Positions 32,433 to 44,348 of a stretch of DNA of 64,000 bases are shown here, in pieces. The DNA comes from Pleurotus ostreatus/Saccharomyces cerevisiae fusant (lineage: Eukaryota > Opisthokonta), in assembly GCA_024196135.1 (NCBI GenBank), contig JAMQCK010000079.1, positions 21,411-85,410 on the forward strand, read 5' to 3'. The notes beneath the pieces are model-generated. The model had not been told where the DNA came from. It saw only the letters and a program-made list of their open reading frames with translations, and ran no database searches. How positions within the stretch are numbered: position 1 is the stretch's first letter; each line of letters opens with the position of its first letter. A program made the translations under genes and the position numbers.

Positions 32433-35334
32433 TCATGCCTCGTTCATTGCCTTCGTCTCCTCTGGAGCATTCCTGTTCGCCGCAGTCGGGTCGGCTTCGT
32501 GGTTATCCTGGATGTCCAGGGTTTCACCATCTTCGCTCACCCGGATCTTCACCTCGTCGCCGTCCCTGAGATTAGTGGTCAGCGACAGTGCGGCCTTGGA
32601 AAACACCCCTGCTCACCTGATAGTCCCACGCAGAAGCTTCTGCGCGAGCGGGAAGAGCACCTCGGTGCGCACGACACGCGCAATCGCACGCGCGCCGTAC
32701 ACGTCTGAGTATCCCTTGCTCGCCAACCAGTCGCGCGCGCCCTGGTCGACGTCGATACGAATACGCCTATGCGCCAACCGCTCAGACACATCCTTCAAAC
32801 GCAGATCGACAACCTGCAACACGCTCTCCCTCGACAACTTGTTGAACACCAGCATCGCGTCGAGGCGGTTCAGCAGCTCCGGCGGGAAATACTCGCTCGT
32901 GCGCTCGAGCACCTCGTCGCGCGCGGCCGCGGTGACCACGCCCTGCTCGTCCGACGCCGTCTTGTGCGCGAGGATGTCGCTGCCGAGGTTCGACGTCAGG
33001 CAGATGATGGTGTTCTTGAAGTCGACCTTGCGGCCCTGGCTGTCGGTGATGCTGCCCTCGTCGAGGATCTGGAGGAGGATCATCGCGACGTCCTTGTGCG
33101 CCTTCTCGAGCTCGTCGAGCAGGACGACGGCGTAGGGCTTGCGGCGGACGGCCTCGGTGAGCTGACCGCCCTCCTCGAAGCCAACGTAACCGGGCGCGGC
33201 GCCGATGAGGCGGGAGATGGTGTGTCGGTCGTGGTACTCGGACATGTTGATGTTAATGAGGCCGCGAGACTCGTCGTTGAAGAGGAAGCCGGCGAGGGCC
33301 TTGCAGAGCTCGGTCTTACCGACACCAGTGGGGCCGAGGAAGAGGAACGACGCGACGGGCCGGTTCGGTGGCGCGAGACCTGCGCGACTGATGCGCACAG
33401 CGTCTGAGATGGCGCGAACGACGTGGTCTTGACCAACGACACGCTGCCGAAGTGCATCCTCCATCTACGAAAGCGTGAGCATAACGACGAGATCAGAGCT
33501 TGAATTCGAGCACTTACATGAACAAGCTTATCCCTCTCGCCCTTGAGGAGATTCTGCACGGGTATACCGGTGGCCTTCGCAACGACGCGAGCGATGTCGT
33601 TAGAGGTGACGCGGTCGTGCAACATCTCGAAGCCTTCCTCGCTCTCCGTAGCTGACGACTTCGCTGCCTCCTCTTCCCTCGGAAGCTGCTTCTCCAGCTC
33701 TGGGATAGTAACGTAGCGCAAGCGAGATGCCTATGGTTCTGGTGAGTGGTTATTTTCTCCGATGCACACGACACACCCACCTTCTCAAATTCTCCCTGCC
33801 GCTGCGCAACCTCGAGCTGGTACTTCGCATCCTCGAGCTGCTCCTTCAAGCCCTTGATGCGCTCCAATCTCGCACGTTCCCGCTGCCAGATATCCGTCAA
33901 CCGCTCCGCCTCCGCCTTCTTCTCCTTCAGCTCCGCCTCAACCTTCAACCGCCTCTCCGCACTAAACACATCCGACTCGTTCTTCAAGCTCTCCAGCTCG
34001 ATCTGCAGGGTGACGATCTGCCGGTCGAGCGCCTCCAGAGCATCGGGCTTGCTCTCCTGCGCGAGGCGCAGCGAACTCGCGGCCTCGTCGACGAGGTCGA
34101 TGGCCTTGTCGGGGAGGTAGCGGTCGGAGATGTAGCGCGCGGAGTAGACGGCGGCGGTGACGAGGGCGGCGTCAGAGATCTCGACTCCGTGGTGGACTTC
34201 GTAGCGGGGCTTGAGGCCGCGGAGAATGGAGATGGTGGACTCGACGGAGGGCTCGTCGATGGTGACGGGCTGGAAGCGGCGCTCGAGGGCGGCGTCCTTA
34301 CCAATGGTCTTGCGGTACTCATCGGCTAGGGCAAGGTCAGGGTCGAATACAAGCAGGTCGAAAGGAGTACTCACGGGTAGTCGCGCCAACGAGCTGCAGT
34401 CCACGCGCAAGTGCAGGCTTAATCATCTGGCCTGCGTCGATGCTGCCTTCCGCCTTGCCCAATTGAAAGAGTGTGTGCACTTCGTCAATGAAGCAGATAA
34501 CATTGCGAGCCTATTTCTCGTCAGTTTGGGTAAGGGCTCGTATGCATATAAGCCACGCACCTCGTCCTCAATGTCCTTGATCAGAGCCTTGAACTTCTCC
34601 TCGAACTGGCCCCGGATGCCGGAGCCAGCCATGATGGCGGAGAGGTCGATGGAGAGGACACGCTTGCCCTGGAGTGACTCGGGAACCTCCTTTGCGACGA
34701 TGCGGCTGGCGAGACCCTCGAGAATGGCCGTCTTGCCGACACCAGGGGGTCCAATGAGCTGAAGGACGGTTGAGCTTCATTCGACGCGACTACGGTAGAG
34801 TACGCACCACTGGGTTTGACTTCGTTCTCCGGGATAGGACTGGAGGGTAATTTGAGTTCATGGTGATCAGCCGCTGGATGAGAAGAACATACTTTGGATG
34901 GTTCGCCGAATCTCTGCAAGCACGTCAGTATACGTCCACGGCAGGCGTCGAGCTCAACGCACCTTCATCACGTCCTATAGTAGGGTCCAGCTTTCCATCC
35001 TTCGCCATCTGCGTGAGGTCGACGCTCTACGCTGAAGTCAGTACGCAGTCACGCATGTGCAACCTGGTTCACGCACATATTCCTTCAGCGCTTCCCCCTT
35101 CTGCTGCGGCCCCATCTTGAAGCCCGGGAAGCCTCCCATGCCTCCCTGCCCTCCTCCCGGAGGAACTTGCGCATAATGTCGTACGGAAATGGCCGGGAAG
35201 CCATGGAAGTTCGGTGCAGTTCTTGAGAACCGCGGGGCCAAGCGGACGGTGGAGGGAGGAGCGGACGCAACGCGTCCGGGCGTCGTCCTCGCGGTAAGTC
35301 TTGGGATATTCCTCGCAACAAGAGCACGCGACAT
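32433..35334 (-). CDS. HSP78: Mitochondrial Hsp78/ClpB-type AAA+ disaggregase
   Basis: Starts [20 protein letters not shown] at 35334; an in-frame Met lies 10 codons upstream. The N-terminus is Arg/Ser/Ala-rich without acidic residues, as in a mitochondrial presequence. There is no Clp-N repeat domain, as in Hsp78. NBD1 has Walker [15 protein letters not shown] (about 34740) and the RGQFEEKFK block. The middle coiled-coil reads [19 protein letters not shown] and [22 protein letters not shown]2 has Walker [19 protein letters not shown], pore motif [14 protein letters not shown] and Walker [16 protein letters not shown] last intron at about 32570-32613 precedes the final exon ([18 protein letters not shown]), ending TGA at 32433. 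It reactivates aggregated matrix proteins with mitochondrial Hsp70 in known systems. Confidence 0.95.
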
Positions 35335-36725
35335 CGAGGTAGGAAAAGAAAAGTGAGAGAGCACCTGCGACCAGCGCGTTAAGTATGCGGGGAAGGACCG
35401 CGACAGAATAATCCGGAAGGTCCCTGATCCGTCATAGGGCGTCGTGGAAAAGACATACCCGTTTTGGAAACAGGCGCTTAATCAATGTGGCGCACACACT
35501 TCCAGCGACTATTCATCCAAACCGGAAGCTCAAAGGAGCTCACAATGTGCACGTCGTAGTACTGGGAGCATATTCTTCTCTGTGCTAAATGCATATGGAT
35601 TGGATCTAATCAGGGAGTACGCCTTCTAGTCGAGCCGAGTCAAGAGCAACATGGCCGGCTGCAGAGGGTCAGAGCAATCATAGAAGGCTAGCCCTGTACT
35701 CGGCATAAAAATCGCGCTTGTACGCGCTCTCTCTATTGTCAGTCCATTCACGTTGCTCTTGAAGGTCCTGAGGGCTAAACAATTCGCTGACCGCCCGTCG
35801 CGGCATTCAGGGAAGGACGTCGTCGCGTCCAGTCCATAGAAGTCGGCCGGTAAGTGCAGTTCCACAGATAATCACCTGTAAGAGGGAGAGAGGAGTCCGC
35901 TCCAAGCGCCATCTAGTGGACGGCCGTCTACGGATGCTGATGTTGAGTTCGAGGGGAACTTGATCCAAGCGTGCGGAATGCGCATTGACGATACGCTGAA
36001 GCATCCTGCCATCGTTAGAAGAGCATTCAAAGCTATCTTTCTATTGTAGGCATGCCATCCGCGCACCTTATTTAATTATTATGGTGAACAGAGGTGCGGA
36101 GTGCACGCGAAGGTCACCGCACGCCACGCATGACAAGCTACAGCGCAAGGAAGGGGGGACAGAGCGCCAGTAATCTTGTTCCAGAAAAGTAGAATATATG
36201 AATGCAGCCCTAGCGGTAATCGGAGGGCGGTAGGCTCGGGTGAGTTGTCGACGTTTAAACATCGCTAAGTAGCATGGACAGTTTGACTGCCATTTCGCTC
36301 TCGAGAAGTAGAATAATTGCAAGCTAAAAATCTACGGAGGTGTGATCTTGCATCCAAATTGACAGGCGCCAGCTGAAGGTGACGAACACGCAGTGAGGTC
36401 CAGGCCGGCTGGAGGCAGGCTTGGGTTTGCATTTGTTGACGCTGATGATGGCGATCACATGCACTCGGCGAATGCCGAAAGCTGAACATCGCAACTTCGA
36501 GTTCAACGATGTCGAGGACTGTGGCGTGCAGCCAGGATGTTATGTCAGCAATAAGGTAGATAAATGTCATACGGCACAATATCACGTATTGGTAAGTCTT
36601 ACAGCTCGTTACAACAGTACATATCTTCATCTCGGGTACACTAGTGTACAATACTGATTGTTCACAATAGAGTTCAATGAGTTCGAACGAGAGCGAGTGG
36701 GGACGATGAGCACTAATCACTTCCC
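35335..36725. other. 1.4 kb without recognisable gene
   Basis: Contains the Hsp78 promoter side and the 3' flank of the F-box gene. Open frames on both strands lack domain character. Base composition is somewhat more AT-rich than the neighbouring genes. No heat-shock element array was confirmed by eye. Confidence 0.4.
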
Positions 36726-38333
36726 TCACTCGTACTCGTCTTCGAAGGAAGCTCGACAAAGTCTCACATTCGAGATATCACTGCGCAAAGCCAAGAGGGG
36801 CTGTAGGTCCAAGCCCTCATACTCCATTATTTCCATCCTCGACCGAAGCATATCCAGAGCTGGCTCGTCGATCTCCGGAGAGCAGTGTCCTCCGGCAAAT
36901 AGTGCCAATGCCTTGAGACGCGGCAGGAGTGCGAGAGATGCGGGTGAGCCCCGAACACGTGTCAGGCGCTTCACGAGCAAGGGAGTGATGAGGTCGGGTT
37001 GTGGCTCGCGGTGAGAGCATTTCGACCTGTTGCTGATCCAGAGGCAAGTAAGAGTCGGAAGAGCCGGCAGAAGCGACAAAAGCCTGTCTGTACTCCCGGT
37101 AATGTTGTCCAGCTTGAGGTGCGTGAGGCTGGAATGGCTATCGAGGGCTAGGAAGGCCGCCAGATGGTCCAAGTCATCCTCTGGTTCTGGCGGAAGCCAT
37201 TTGCCGTCGCTCAAGACCAGCCGTGTCAGAGCCGGGGCGCGGACACGCACGGCGGGAGTTGCTGCCCCCGATATATTCAACGTATGGAGCTTTGGCAAAG
37301 TCGCAAATGGCGAAGGCACACCTGCGATGCTGGTGGATATGCCCCGGTGTCGGACTTTGACATCCTCTAGATGAGGTGCGAACGCAGTCAAAGCCCCGAT
37401 GACGCAGTCAGTAGGAATATCAACAAGGTGCAGGTGGGATAGCTGCCATGTAGAAGGCCATCGCGCGCGCGCGTAAGGTGACAGTATCTTGCCTCGCATA
37501 TCGAGGCGACGCAGCGGGGCATCGCTGAAGAAGCTGATCAAATCGTGCCCATGAACCGAATCCTCGACCGCGCTAAAACGGAGGGACTGCAGGCGGGGGA
37601 ATGACGCCTTGGGCCGACCGGGGTTGATTCGGAAGCGATTCATCGGGCAGGACAGATCCAGAGATGTCCACCTCGTTGACTCCTCGAGCAAGCGCATCCA
37701 GATGATCTGGGGCGGAAGATCGTCAATCACCCGGCATTTGTGCAAGCGATAGGTATTCGGCGCATGCGTAGCGTAGGTGACTTTCAACGGCGCGCCGGCA
37801 GACCGTGCGACGTATGCGTTCACCGTACTCATGAGTATGCCGCTACTCTGCCGCGAACGGATAGTAGTGTGGCGGCTTTCGTCCCAGATTTGCTGAGGCG
37901 AGATGATGATAGAATTCCAGAGCTGAGGCATAGAGAGGGCCACGGCCCGCCACCTGGAGCATACTGAGGCAAAGGGAAGGGTCATTCCTCCGCTGGGCGC
38001 TCTGTACCAGACATCGGGTACGGCAAGAAGGAAGATACGCGATAAGAGCTCTGGCGGCAAACATTGAATGGGGCTGAGGAGCGACCTGATCTCCTGCACG
38101 CGGCGATTGAGCGGCGGGATACGAGATGACAGCCATTCGATGGTATGTTGTAGAACGCGGGTGTGCTGGCGCAGAGTCGACGCCGTAGCGCTTGTTAGCG
38201 TGTCCTCCTGCTCTCGAGTGATGGCGTCGATGAGATCAGTAGCCTGTCGAAGCAACCCTTCTATGTGTAGATCGAGTTGTAAGCCTGCAGCGTCGATCGG
38301 GTCGCTTTCCTGCCGATCCGCTGTCAGTCTCAA
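36726..38333 (-). CDS. F-box protein, single long exon
   Basis: 535 residues from MRLTADRQESDPIDAAGL. Residues about 20-85 form a helical lead-in. The F-box reads SPIQCLPPELLSRIFLLAVP, and SVCSRWRAVALSMPQLWNSI completes the motif, including the Trp lost in the 21.9 kb relic. The remainder is leucine-rich in irregular repeats (LRRLDMRGKIL, LHTLNISGAATPA, LTRLVLSDGKW, LTHLKLDNITGS). It ends RLCRASFEDEYE. Another exon may lie 5', since the frame is open a little above the chosen Met. Expected to be an SCF substrate receptor, target unknown. It is not adjacent to the 19.5 kb copy and differs enough to be an older paralogue. Confidence 0.82.
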   Translation of the reverse strand: MRLTADRQESDPIDAAGLQLDLHIEGLLRQATDLIDAITREQEDTLTSATASTLRQHTRVLQHTIEWLSSRIPPLNRRVQEIRSLLSPIQCLPPELLSRIFLLAVPDVWYRAPSGGMTLPFASVCSRWRAVALSMPQLWNSIIISPQQIWDESRHTTIRSRQSSGILMSTVNAYVARSAGAPLKVTYATHAPNTYRLHKCRVIDDLPPQIIWMRLLEESTRWTSLDLSCPMNRFRINPGRPKASFPRLQSLRFSAVEDSVHGHDLISFFSDAPLRRLDMRGKILSPYARARWPSTWQLSHLHLVDIPTDCVIGALTAFAPHLEDVKVRHRGISTSIAGVPSPFATLPKLHTLNISGAATPAVRVRAPALTRLVLSDGKWLPPEPEDDLDHLAAFLALDSHSSLTHLKLDNITGSTDRLLSLLPALPTLTCLWISNRSKCSHREPQPDLITPLLVKRLTRVRGSPASLALLPRLKALALFAGGHCSPEIDEPALDMLRSRMEIMEYEGLDLQPLLALRSDISNVRLCRASFEDEYE

Positions 38334-38882
38334 GACTCAGCGTAGCTATCAGGGATGCTCACAGCAGTATCAGAGTGCTGGATGGGCATACTTGCGAAGG
38401 ACAGGGAGCAGATAATCGGTAAGGGCTGATGGTCGGGGATGACTTGAAGACGCGCGCCTGATCGACTAGGTGTTAAGCGCTGGGACAAGGCGAGTTTGAC
38501 GAGTCAACTCCTCACTAGAGTAGCAATGGGGGAAGGTTGAGTGACGGACACCTTGGGCGATGTATGAACGATGAGTGCTAGGAACAGCAACCACGCAGAC
38601 TTAGAACCCGAAAGCGGTTCGAGACAAGCTGTAGTGGATAAGCGCCGTCACTACCAAGCAGAGTCACACGCATCGACAGTTGCCGGCGGATAAGTTCAAC
38701 ACCCATAATCCAAATCGTGATTCGACGTTCGCTCGTCAAGCTTTGTAGAAAGCAGTATAAGACGAGGGAATTTTGATTCGATGTACACTACTACTCGTAC
38801 TACGCACGCGACCGTTCACAAAAGAGAAAAGATAAAATCGGACACACATTCGATGGCTCTCACGTCTTAGCGCCACATTGCT
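38334..38882. other. Intergenic between F-box and ureohydrolase genes
   Basis: Holds the F-box gene's upstream side and the 3' flank of the agmatinase-like gene. A sequence GCGGTTCGAGACAAGC resembles a tRNA B box, but no matching A box or stem structure was found. Confidence 0.4.
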
Positions 38883-40788
38883 TACTTACCCAGCGGGGTC
38901 TTGGCCATCGCGCTGACGACCTCGTAGAGGACCTGGAGACAGGATTTAGCAAGAGCGAGGCAGGGGGGGGGAGATCAGACTCACGTCAGCCGCTGCCATA
39001 GTCGTGAGCTCGGCATTCGTGTCGTACGCAGGCGCGACCTCAACGACATCGGCAGAGACGATCTTCAGACCGTCAAGCCCGCGGATGATAGTGCGCAACT
39101 CGCGCGTCGACCAGCCGCCGGTCTCAGGTGTGCCAGTACCAGGCGCGAAAGCCGGGTCGATCGAGTCAATGTCGATGGACAAGTAGACAGGATTGTCGCC
39201 GACGGTGTCACGGATCTTCTTCACGATGCCGTCGATGCCTGGAGGAAGTCATCGGATCGGGGGTCAAGAGTGGGCATAAGACAATACGCGCCGAGGGTAT
39301 CGATCTCGCGGGCTTCGATGCGGTGGAAGCCGACCGCGTCGTCGTTCTCGTAGTCCTCGAGGCCGGAGAGGGTCGTGCGGATGGCGCCGTGCTGCGAAAA
39401 ATCATCAACTAGGATCACAGAGGTCATGACTGAGGGATGGTAGGTATGAGAGGAAGGATGCAGGGAGGGCTTGTACGCCCGGGCGAAGGGAAAGGGGAGC
39501 GGAAAAAGATACTTGCAATTGACGTTCCGTTCTTGATAAGGCCCTCCTGCGCGGCGTGCCAGAAGTATGTGCCGTGGTTGATAGCGGCCACTTCGGACGG
39601 GGCACCGCCGAAGACCTGCGGCTTCCAGCTGTCGGCGAGTCAGAAAAAAAATTGGGTAAATTGCCACAAAACGCACGAATCTGTGGAGCGTCAGAACAAA
39701 GTCAAAGATAACATATAGAAGAGCGGGCTCACCAAGATGCGAGTCAAAGTGGATGACGCTGATGGCGCCGTAGACGGAGTTGATTGAGCGCAGAAGCGGC
39801 AGGACGATGGTGTGATCGCCACCCAGCTGAAGGATGCGTCAATTTAGAATCGCAGGGATAGGACATGATCAATTTGCTCACCGTGATAACGCGAGGGTGC
39901 GACTTCCCATCGCGAGACAGAGGTTCGAGCGCCATGCCCGTCACCGAGTCATTGCCAAGCGGAGAGAAAGCCTCGCGCTTGAGGAGGGCCTTGTGACCCT
40001 CCTCGATCTGCTTGATCGCGTATGAGTTATCGTACGGCCTGTCCACATTGCCGGTCAGCCGTTGAACAGAGAAGAGGCTAACGAGGGTACTCACGTCACC
40101 GGGATGTCGCCGCAGTCGACCATGCGCAGGCTCGTGAAGGGGTTGACCTCCATTGGTACGTTGTAGCCTATGCAAAATGAAGGTCAGCCGCCAGCAACGA
40201 GGTAGGCTAGCGAAGGGACACGTACCTCCGTACAAGTTGAGGCGACGCGAGCCGGCACGGATACCAGCTATGCCAAGTGTCAGAGGGGTTAACATAGCGC
40301 AATGTATTCAGGCAACTTACAAGGTCCGAAGCGCGCGCCCGGACGGTACGAGGTGCCCGTGTCCTGGGGTAAGATGTTAACTTAACGAGGCAAGATAGGG
40401 GGGCAGATGGAGTTGACGTACAAAGGGCGCACCCAAGAAGGCGATGTCAAACTTCTCATGAGCGTCTTTGCCAAGGCATTGCACCCAGGGTAGGCGGGCG
40501 AAGGTAGTGATACCGGAAAAGCTGTAAAGCCGCTCAGTACGATGTACGGATGGACACCAAGAGGCAGCGCGTACACGGAGTCAGCGGTCACTGTATGAGG
40601 GTCAGAATACAACTGTAGTGAGGAAGTATAAGGGGGAACGCACCTTCGCCATTCGCCGCGCGGTAGGCGGGCATTTGGTAGGGGAAGAGGTTGTAGTCGA
40701 AGGGGACCTGGTCGTGCGAGGCGCCCTCATGCGCAAGCGCGACATGCGACGAGATAGCAGCAGAGACAAGGGCGAGGAGGAGCTTCAT
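38883..40788 (-). CDS. Secreted agmatinase-like ureohydrolase
   Basis: Starts [20 protein letters not shown] at 40788, a clear signal peptide. The arginase/agmatinase fold then shows in order: [66 protein letters not shown], and [13 protein letters not shown]. The last two supply Mn-binding His and Asp residues; Ser replaces the usual Ala in DAHxD. Then come [33 protein letters not shown] (the C-terminal metal signature) and [13 protein letters not shown]. The last short exon is [16 protein letters not shown], stop at 38883. About ten short introns. The family cleaves agmatine or related guanidino compounds to an amine plus urea. The signal peptide implies extracellular or vacuolar action, unlike classical cytosolic arginase. 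Exact substrate is not deducible. Confidence 0.9.
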
Positions 40789-41235
40789 GTTGACTGCGTA
40801 CGAATGCCGACGTTGGACTTCGTCAAAATCGGTGCGCGCATCCTTTTATACCTCCACACCTCCTCTTCGCCGTCGCCGTCGCCCGTCGCGGGCAGACGCG
40901 ATAAGGCAAAAATGACGCCGAAATGCTGTCAGCCACCCCAGACAGCTCCGCTCAAGCGCAGACGGTATTCAGAATTTTCGGCCGAGATAACGAAGGAAGG
41001 GTTTTTCCTTGAGATGGAAGACAGCGTGGCCTGACTCGAGGCGGGCTCGAAGCTAGTCCGAGGGTGGCCGGCGAGGAATCGCAGATAAGGGCATTATCTG
41101 GGGCGATAGTGCACTCGGAGAGGCCATAAGTAGGGGAGATACGCTCAGTCCTCCGCTTTGCCGCGCTCTATCACTCACCCAACAAGCGGAAGCTCGCCGC
41201 AAATCGCACGAAGTTCAAGAAAAAAGGCGTTCAAT
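40789..41235. promoter_or_regulatory. Divergent spacer: ureohydrolase and MATE promoters
   Basis: On the minus strand TATAAAA at 40844-40850 lies about 56 bp upstream of the ureohydrolase ATG. The MATE leader lies at the other end. No shared operator was recognised. Confidence 0.55.
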
Positions 41236-43113
41236 ATGTCAGATTCTCGCCAGCCGCTTCTAGCTGAAGCAGCCCTCCGGAGAGCGTACGGAACGACTAA
41301 CGAGGGAGCGATGGAGACAGCGTCGACGGTCTCGGACGATATGGACGTTGCGGACGAGTTTGACTCGGCGATTGCCGATAGCCCGTCTCGCGTCACGTTG
41401 TTCTTGTCCTTGGTCCGCGATTCGATTCCCGGTGCGCGCTTGCTCCCTATCCTCACCTTCTCTATCGCTTTCTCACGAACCATGCAGTTATCCTCTCCTA
41501 CGTCCTTCAAAACTCCCTTCAGACCATTTCGGTACTCATAGTTGGTCGCCTGGGCCCCGAGGAGCTCTCCGCGGCGGCGTTCAGCCTCATGTTGGCTTTC
41601 GTTACCGGCGAGTGTCCTCCCCTCGTCCCGAGGAGCATCTGATCCCACGCAGCGCCTCTTCGCTCTTTCAGGCTGGTGCGTCGCTCTGGGTGGCACGACT
41701 GCGCTCGACACGCTCGGCTCGCAGGCCTTCACCGGCGGCGCGCGTCGCTCGGACCTTTCCGTGCATCTTCAACGCTGCGTCGTCCTGCTCTGGCTGCTTT
41801 TCGTACCCGTAGCGGTCCTTTGGTTCTGGATTGAACCGGTCTTGCTTTCTCTCGGCCAACCGGTTGCCATCTGCCGGGATACTCAGCGCTTCTTGCGGGT
41901 TCTCATCGTGGGCGGGCCGGGGTACATCGCCTTTGAGTCCTTGAAGAAGTACCTGCAGTGCCAAGGTCGGGTTTCCTCAACGCTTTCTTCTCGCTTGCAT
42001 ATTTACTGACGATGCTTCAGGTATCATGTCCCTGTCTACCATTGTCCTTGTCATCATGTGCCCGGTAAACATTGCCCTGAACATCGCATTTGTCCACCAC
42101 ACCTCTCTCGGGCTCCTCGGCTCAGCGGTCGCTCTCTGCGCGACGTACTGGCTCTGCTTCCTCCTCTTATCTATCTTCACCTATCTCTCGCCCACTCACG
42201 ACAAGAATGGGACGTGGGGCGGCCTCCAGCCCTCCCTCGTCTTCGAAGCGCGCAGCTGCGCGATCTTCCTCCGGCTTGCGCTGCCCGGCATCCTGATGGT
42301 CGGCACGGAGTGGGCCGCCTTTGAGATCGTTGCGCTTGCTGCTGGCCGGCTGGGAGAGATCCCGCTCGCCGCGCAGTCGGTCATTATGACCACTGATCAA
42401 GGTATGTGCAGGTTACGTCTACCTGCGAGCGTCTTGCTTAAGGTCTCCAAAAGTCTTGAACACACTGCCCTTCGGTATCGGTGTCGCTGCCTCTGCGCGT
42501 GTAGGAAACCTCATCGGTGCACGGTCGGCGTCTGGCGCGAAGCACGCGGCCCATGCCTCAGCGCTGTTGAGTGTCATCGTCGGTGTTGTGGTCATGGTCA
42601 CCATGATAGCGGCGAAGGATGTGAGTCTCTTCGACACGGGCATCGACGGCAAGGCTAACGTGATTTAGGTCTTCGGCTATTTGTTCAGCGACGACGAGGA
42701 CGTGGTCCGGCTCGTGAGCAAGGTCATGCCGCTCGTCGCCTCCTTCCAGGTCGCCGATGGCCTCGCGGGCTCCTGCGGAGGCGTGCTTCGTGGCCAAGGT
42801 AAGCTGAGCTCGCCTGTCCTCTTTAGTGGCACTAAAAACCCCCTCAGGTCGTCAGCACCTGGGCGCCGTCTTCAACCTCGTCGCGTACTACGTTCTCGCT
42901 CTCCCAATGGGCGTCAGCCTGGCCTTCAAGACGTCCCTCGGTCTGCAGGGTCTCTGGATTGGTCAAGTCGTCGCTCTGTTTATTGTCGGAATCGGGGAGT
43001 ACCTTACGGTCTGGCTCTGGACGGACTGGGACAAGGAGGTTCGCGAGGGGATCGAGCGGAACGAGGCTGAGGCGAAGGCGCGCGCTGCGGCGATGGAAGC
43101 AGACGAGATGTAG
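41236..43113 (+). CDS. MATE-family efflux transporter
   Basis: Starts MSDSRQPLLAEAALRRAYG at 41236 with a hydrophilic N-terminus of about 60 residues. Helix blocks typical of the eukaryotic MATE/Erc1 group follow: SIPVILSYVLQNSLQTISVL across the first intron, VGRLGPEELSAAAFSLMLAF, and GGTTALDTLGSQAFTGG, a hallmark motif. The second half has LALPGILMVGTEWAAFE, AQSVIMTTDQVLNTLPFGIG, ARVGNLIGARSASGAKHA and FQVADGLAGSCGGVLRGQG. It ends with a charged tail (EREAEAKARAA-type) and TAG at 43111. Introns near 41432-41487, 41610-41670, 41968-42022, 42402-42452, 42619-42668 and 42800-42848. Family members export cationic drugs and metabolites in exchange for H+ or Na+, at plasma or vacuolar membrane. 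Substrate unknown. Confidence 0.93.
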
Positions 43114-43322
43114 CACTAGATTAGAAGTAGTTTCTCCAACCATGTAAGGCCTCAATTTCTTTCCAACACTAGTTTCCTCTACGTACGAACAGACGTTCCC
43201 GAAGGCCGCGAAGTTCAACCGTGACGAGTCACAAAATAGGCGCTATCAGGAGATACGTGACGTCGCCGATTATTGAGCTCGCCGCTGCCTGCCGCCGGAC
43301 CGTCTTGAGCAGAACGTCGACG

Positions 43323-44207
43323 ATGAACTCCTACATGTCCCGCCGTGCCTTCACCTCCCTCCGGGCTGCTGCGCGCCCCGGGATGGCCCCGCAGCGGTCT
43401 GCGGCGCCCGTCTTCAGGCGCTTCCTCCAGGTGCCTGCTGAGCAGCCGCGCCTGCGCCTTGGGTCCATCGGTACGCGACATGCTAGACTGAGGTGAACGT
43501 CGTGACTGACCCCGACGCAGCCCCCAACTTCCAGGCGAAGACGAACCAGGGGGACATCGACTTCCACCAGTGGCTCGGGGACAGCTGGGCGATCCTCTTC
43601 TCCCACCCCGCGGATTTCACGCCCGTGTGCACGACCGAGCTCGGCGCGTTCGCGAAGCTGAAGCCCGAGTTCGACAAGCGCGGGGTCAAGATGCTCGGCT
43701 TGGTGCGTCTGCCCCATCTCCTTCCTGCATTTTCCTTACTAACGCGAACGCGCCTCTACCTAGTCCGCCGACGACCTCAGCTCGCACGACGAGTGGATCA
43801 AGGACATCAACGAGGTCGCGAACACGAACGTCACCTTCCCCATCATCGCCGACGCGGACCGCAAGGTCGCCTTCCTCTACGACATGGTCACCGAGAACGA
43901 CCTACGCGACATCGAGAAGAAGGGTCTGCCCTTTACCATCCGCTCCGTCTTCGTCATCGACCCGGCGAAGAAGATTCGGCTGATGATGGTGTACCCCGCG
44001 TCGACGGGGCGCAACACCGCGGAGGTCCTGCGCGTCATCGACTCGCTGCAGACGGTCGACAAGAAGGGGGTGGTGACGCCCATCGACTGGAATGTGGGCG
44101 ACGATGTGATTGTGCCGCCGAGCGTGAGCACGGCGGACGCGCAGAAGAAGTTCGGCGAGGTCAAGGAGGTGAAGCCGTACCTGCGCTTCACCAACGTTGG
44201 CAAGTAG
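43323..44207 (+). CDS. PRX1: Mitochondrial 1-Cys peroxiredoxin
   Basis: Starts [20 protein letters not shown] at 43323, an Arg/Ser/Ala-rich presequence that suggests mitochondrial import. An intron at 43471-43519 joins GSI to [20 protein letters not shown]. The peroxidatic cysteine is in [21 protein letters not shown] second intron (about 43700-43764) joins MLGL to [15 protein letters not shown]. The 1-Cys/Prx6-type C-terminal part follows: [74 protein letters not shown]. It ends [10 protein letters not shown]. It reduces peroxides using thioredoxin or glutathione systems. It lies only 210 bp downstream of the MATE stop on the same strand, so its promoter is compact. Confidence 0.95.
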
Positions 44208-44348
44208 ATGTGCTGCTTCGAAAGTCGCGAATAGAAATGTAGAAGTTTCTGATTTTGACCTTCCGCGTCTCCATCCCGCCAAGCCTCAACAACAAATGCA
44301 AAAGAGCCTAGATAACCATTGCTCGATATGATACATACAGTGTATAAG

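Noticed and set aside
32769..34329. Long plus-strand open frames across the Hsp78 gene
   Set aside because: They are antisense by-products of codon bias; the minus strand has unmistakable AAA+ motifs.
38610..38640. GCGGTTCGAGACAAGC as a tRNA B box
   Set aside because: No matching A box or cloverleaf stems nearby.
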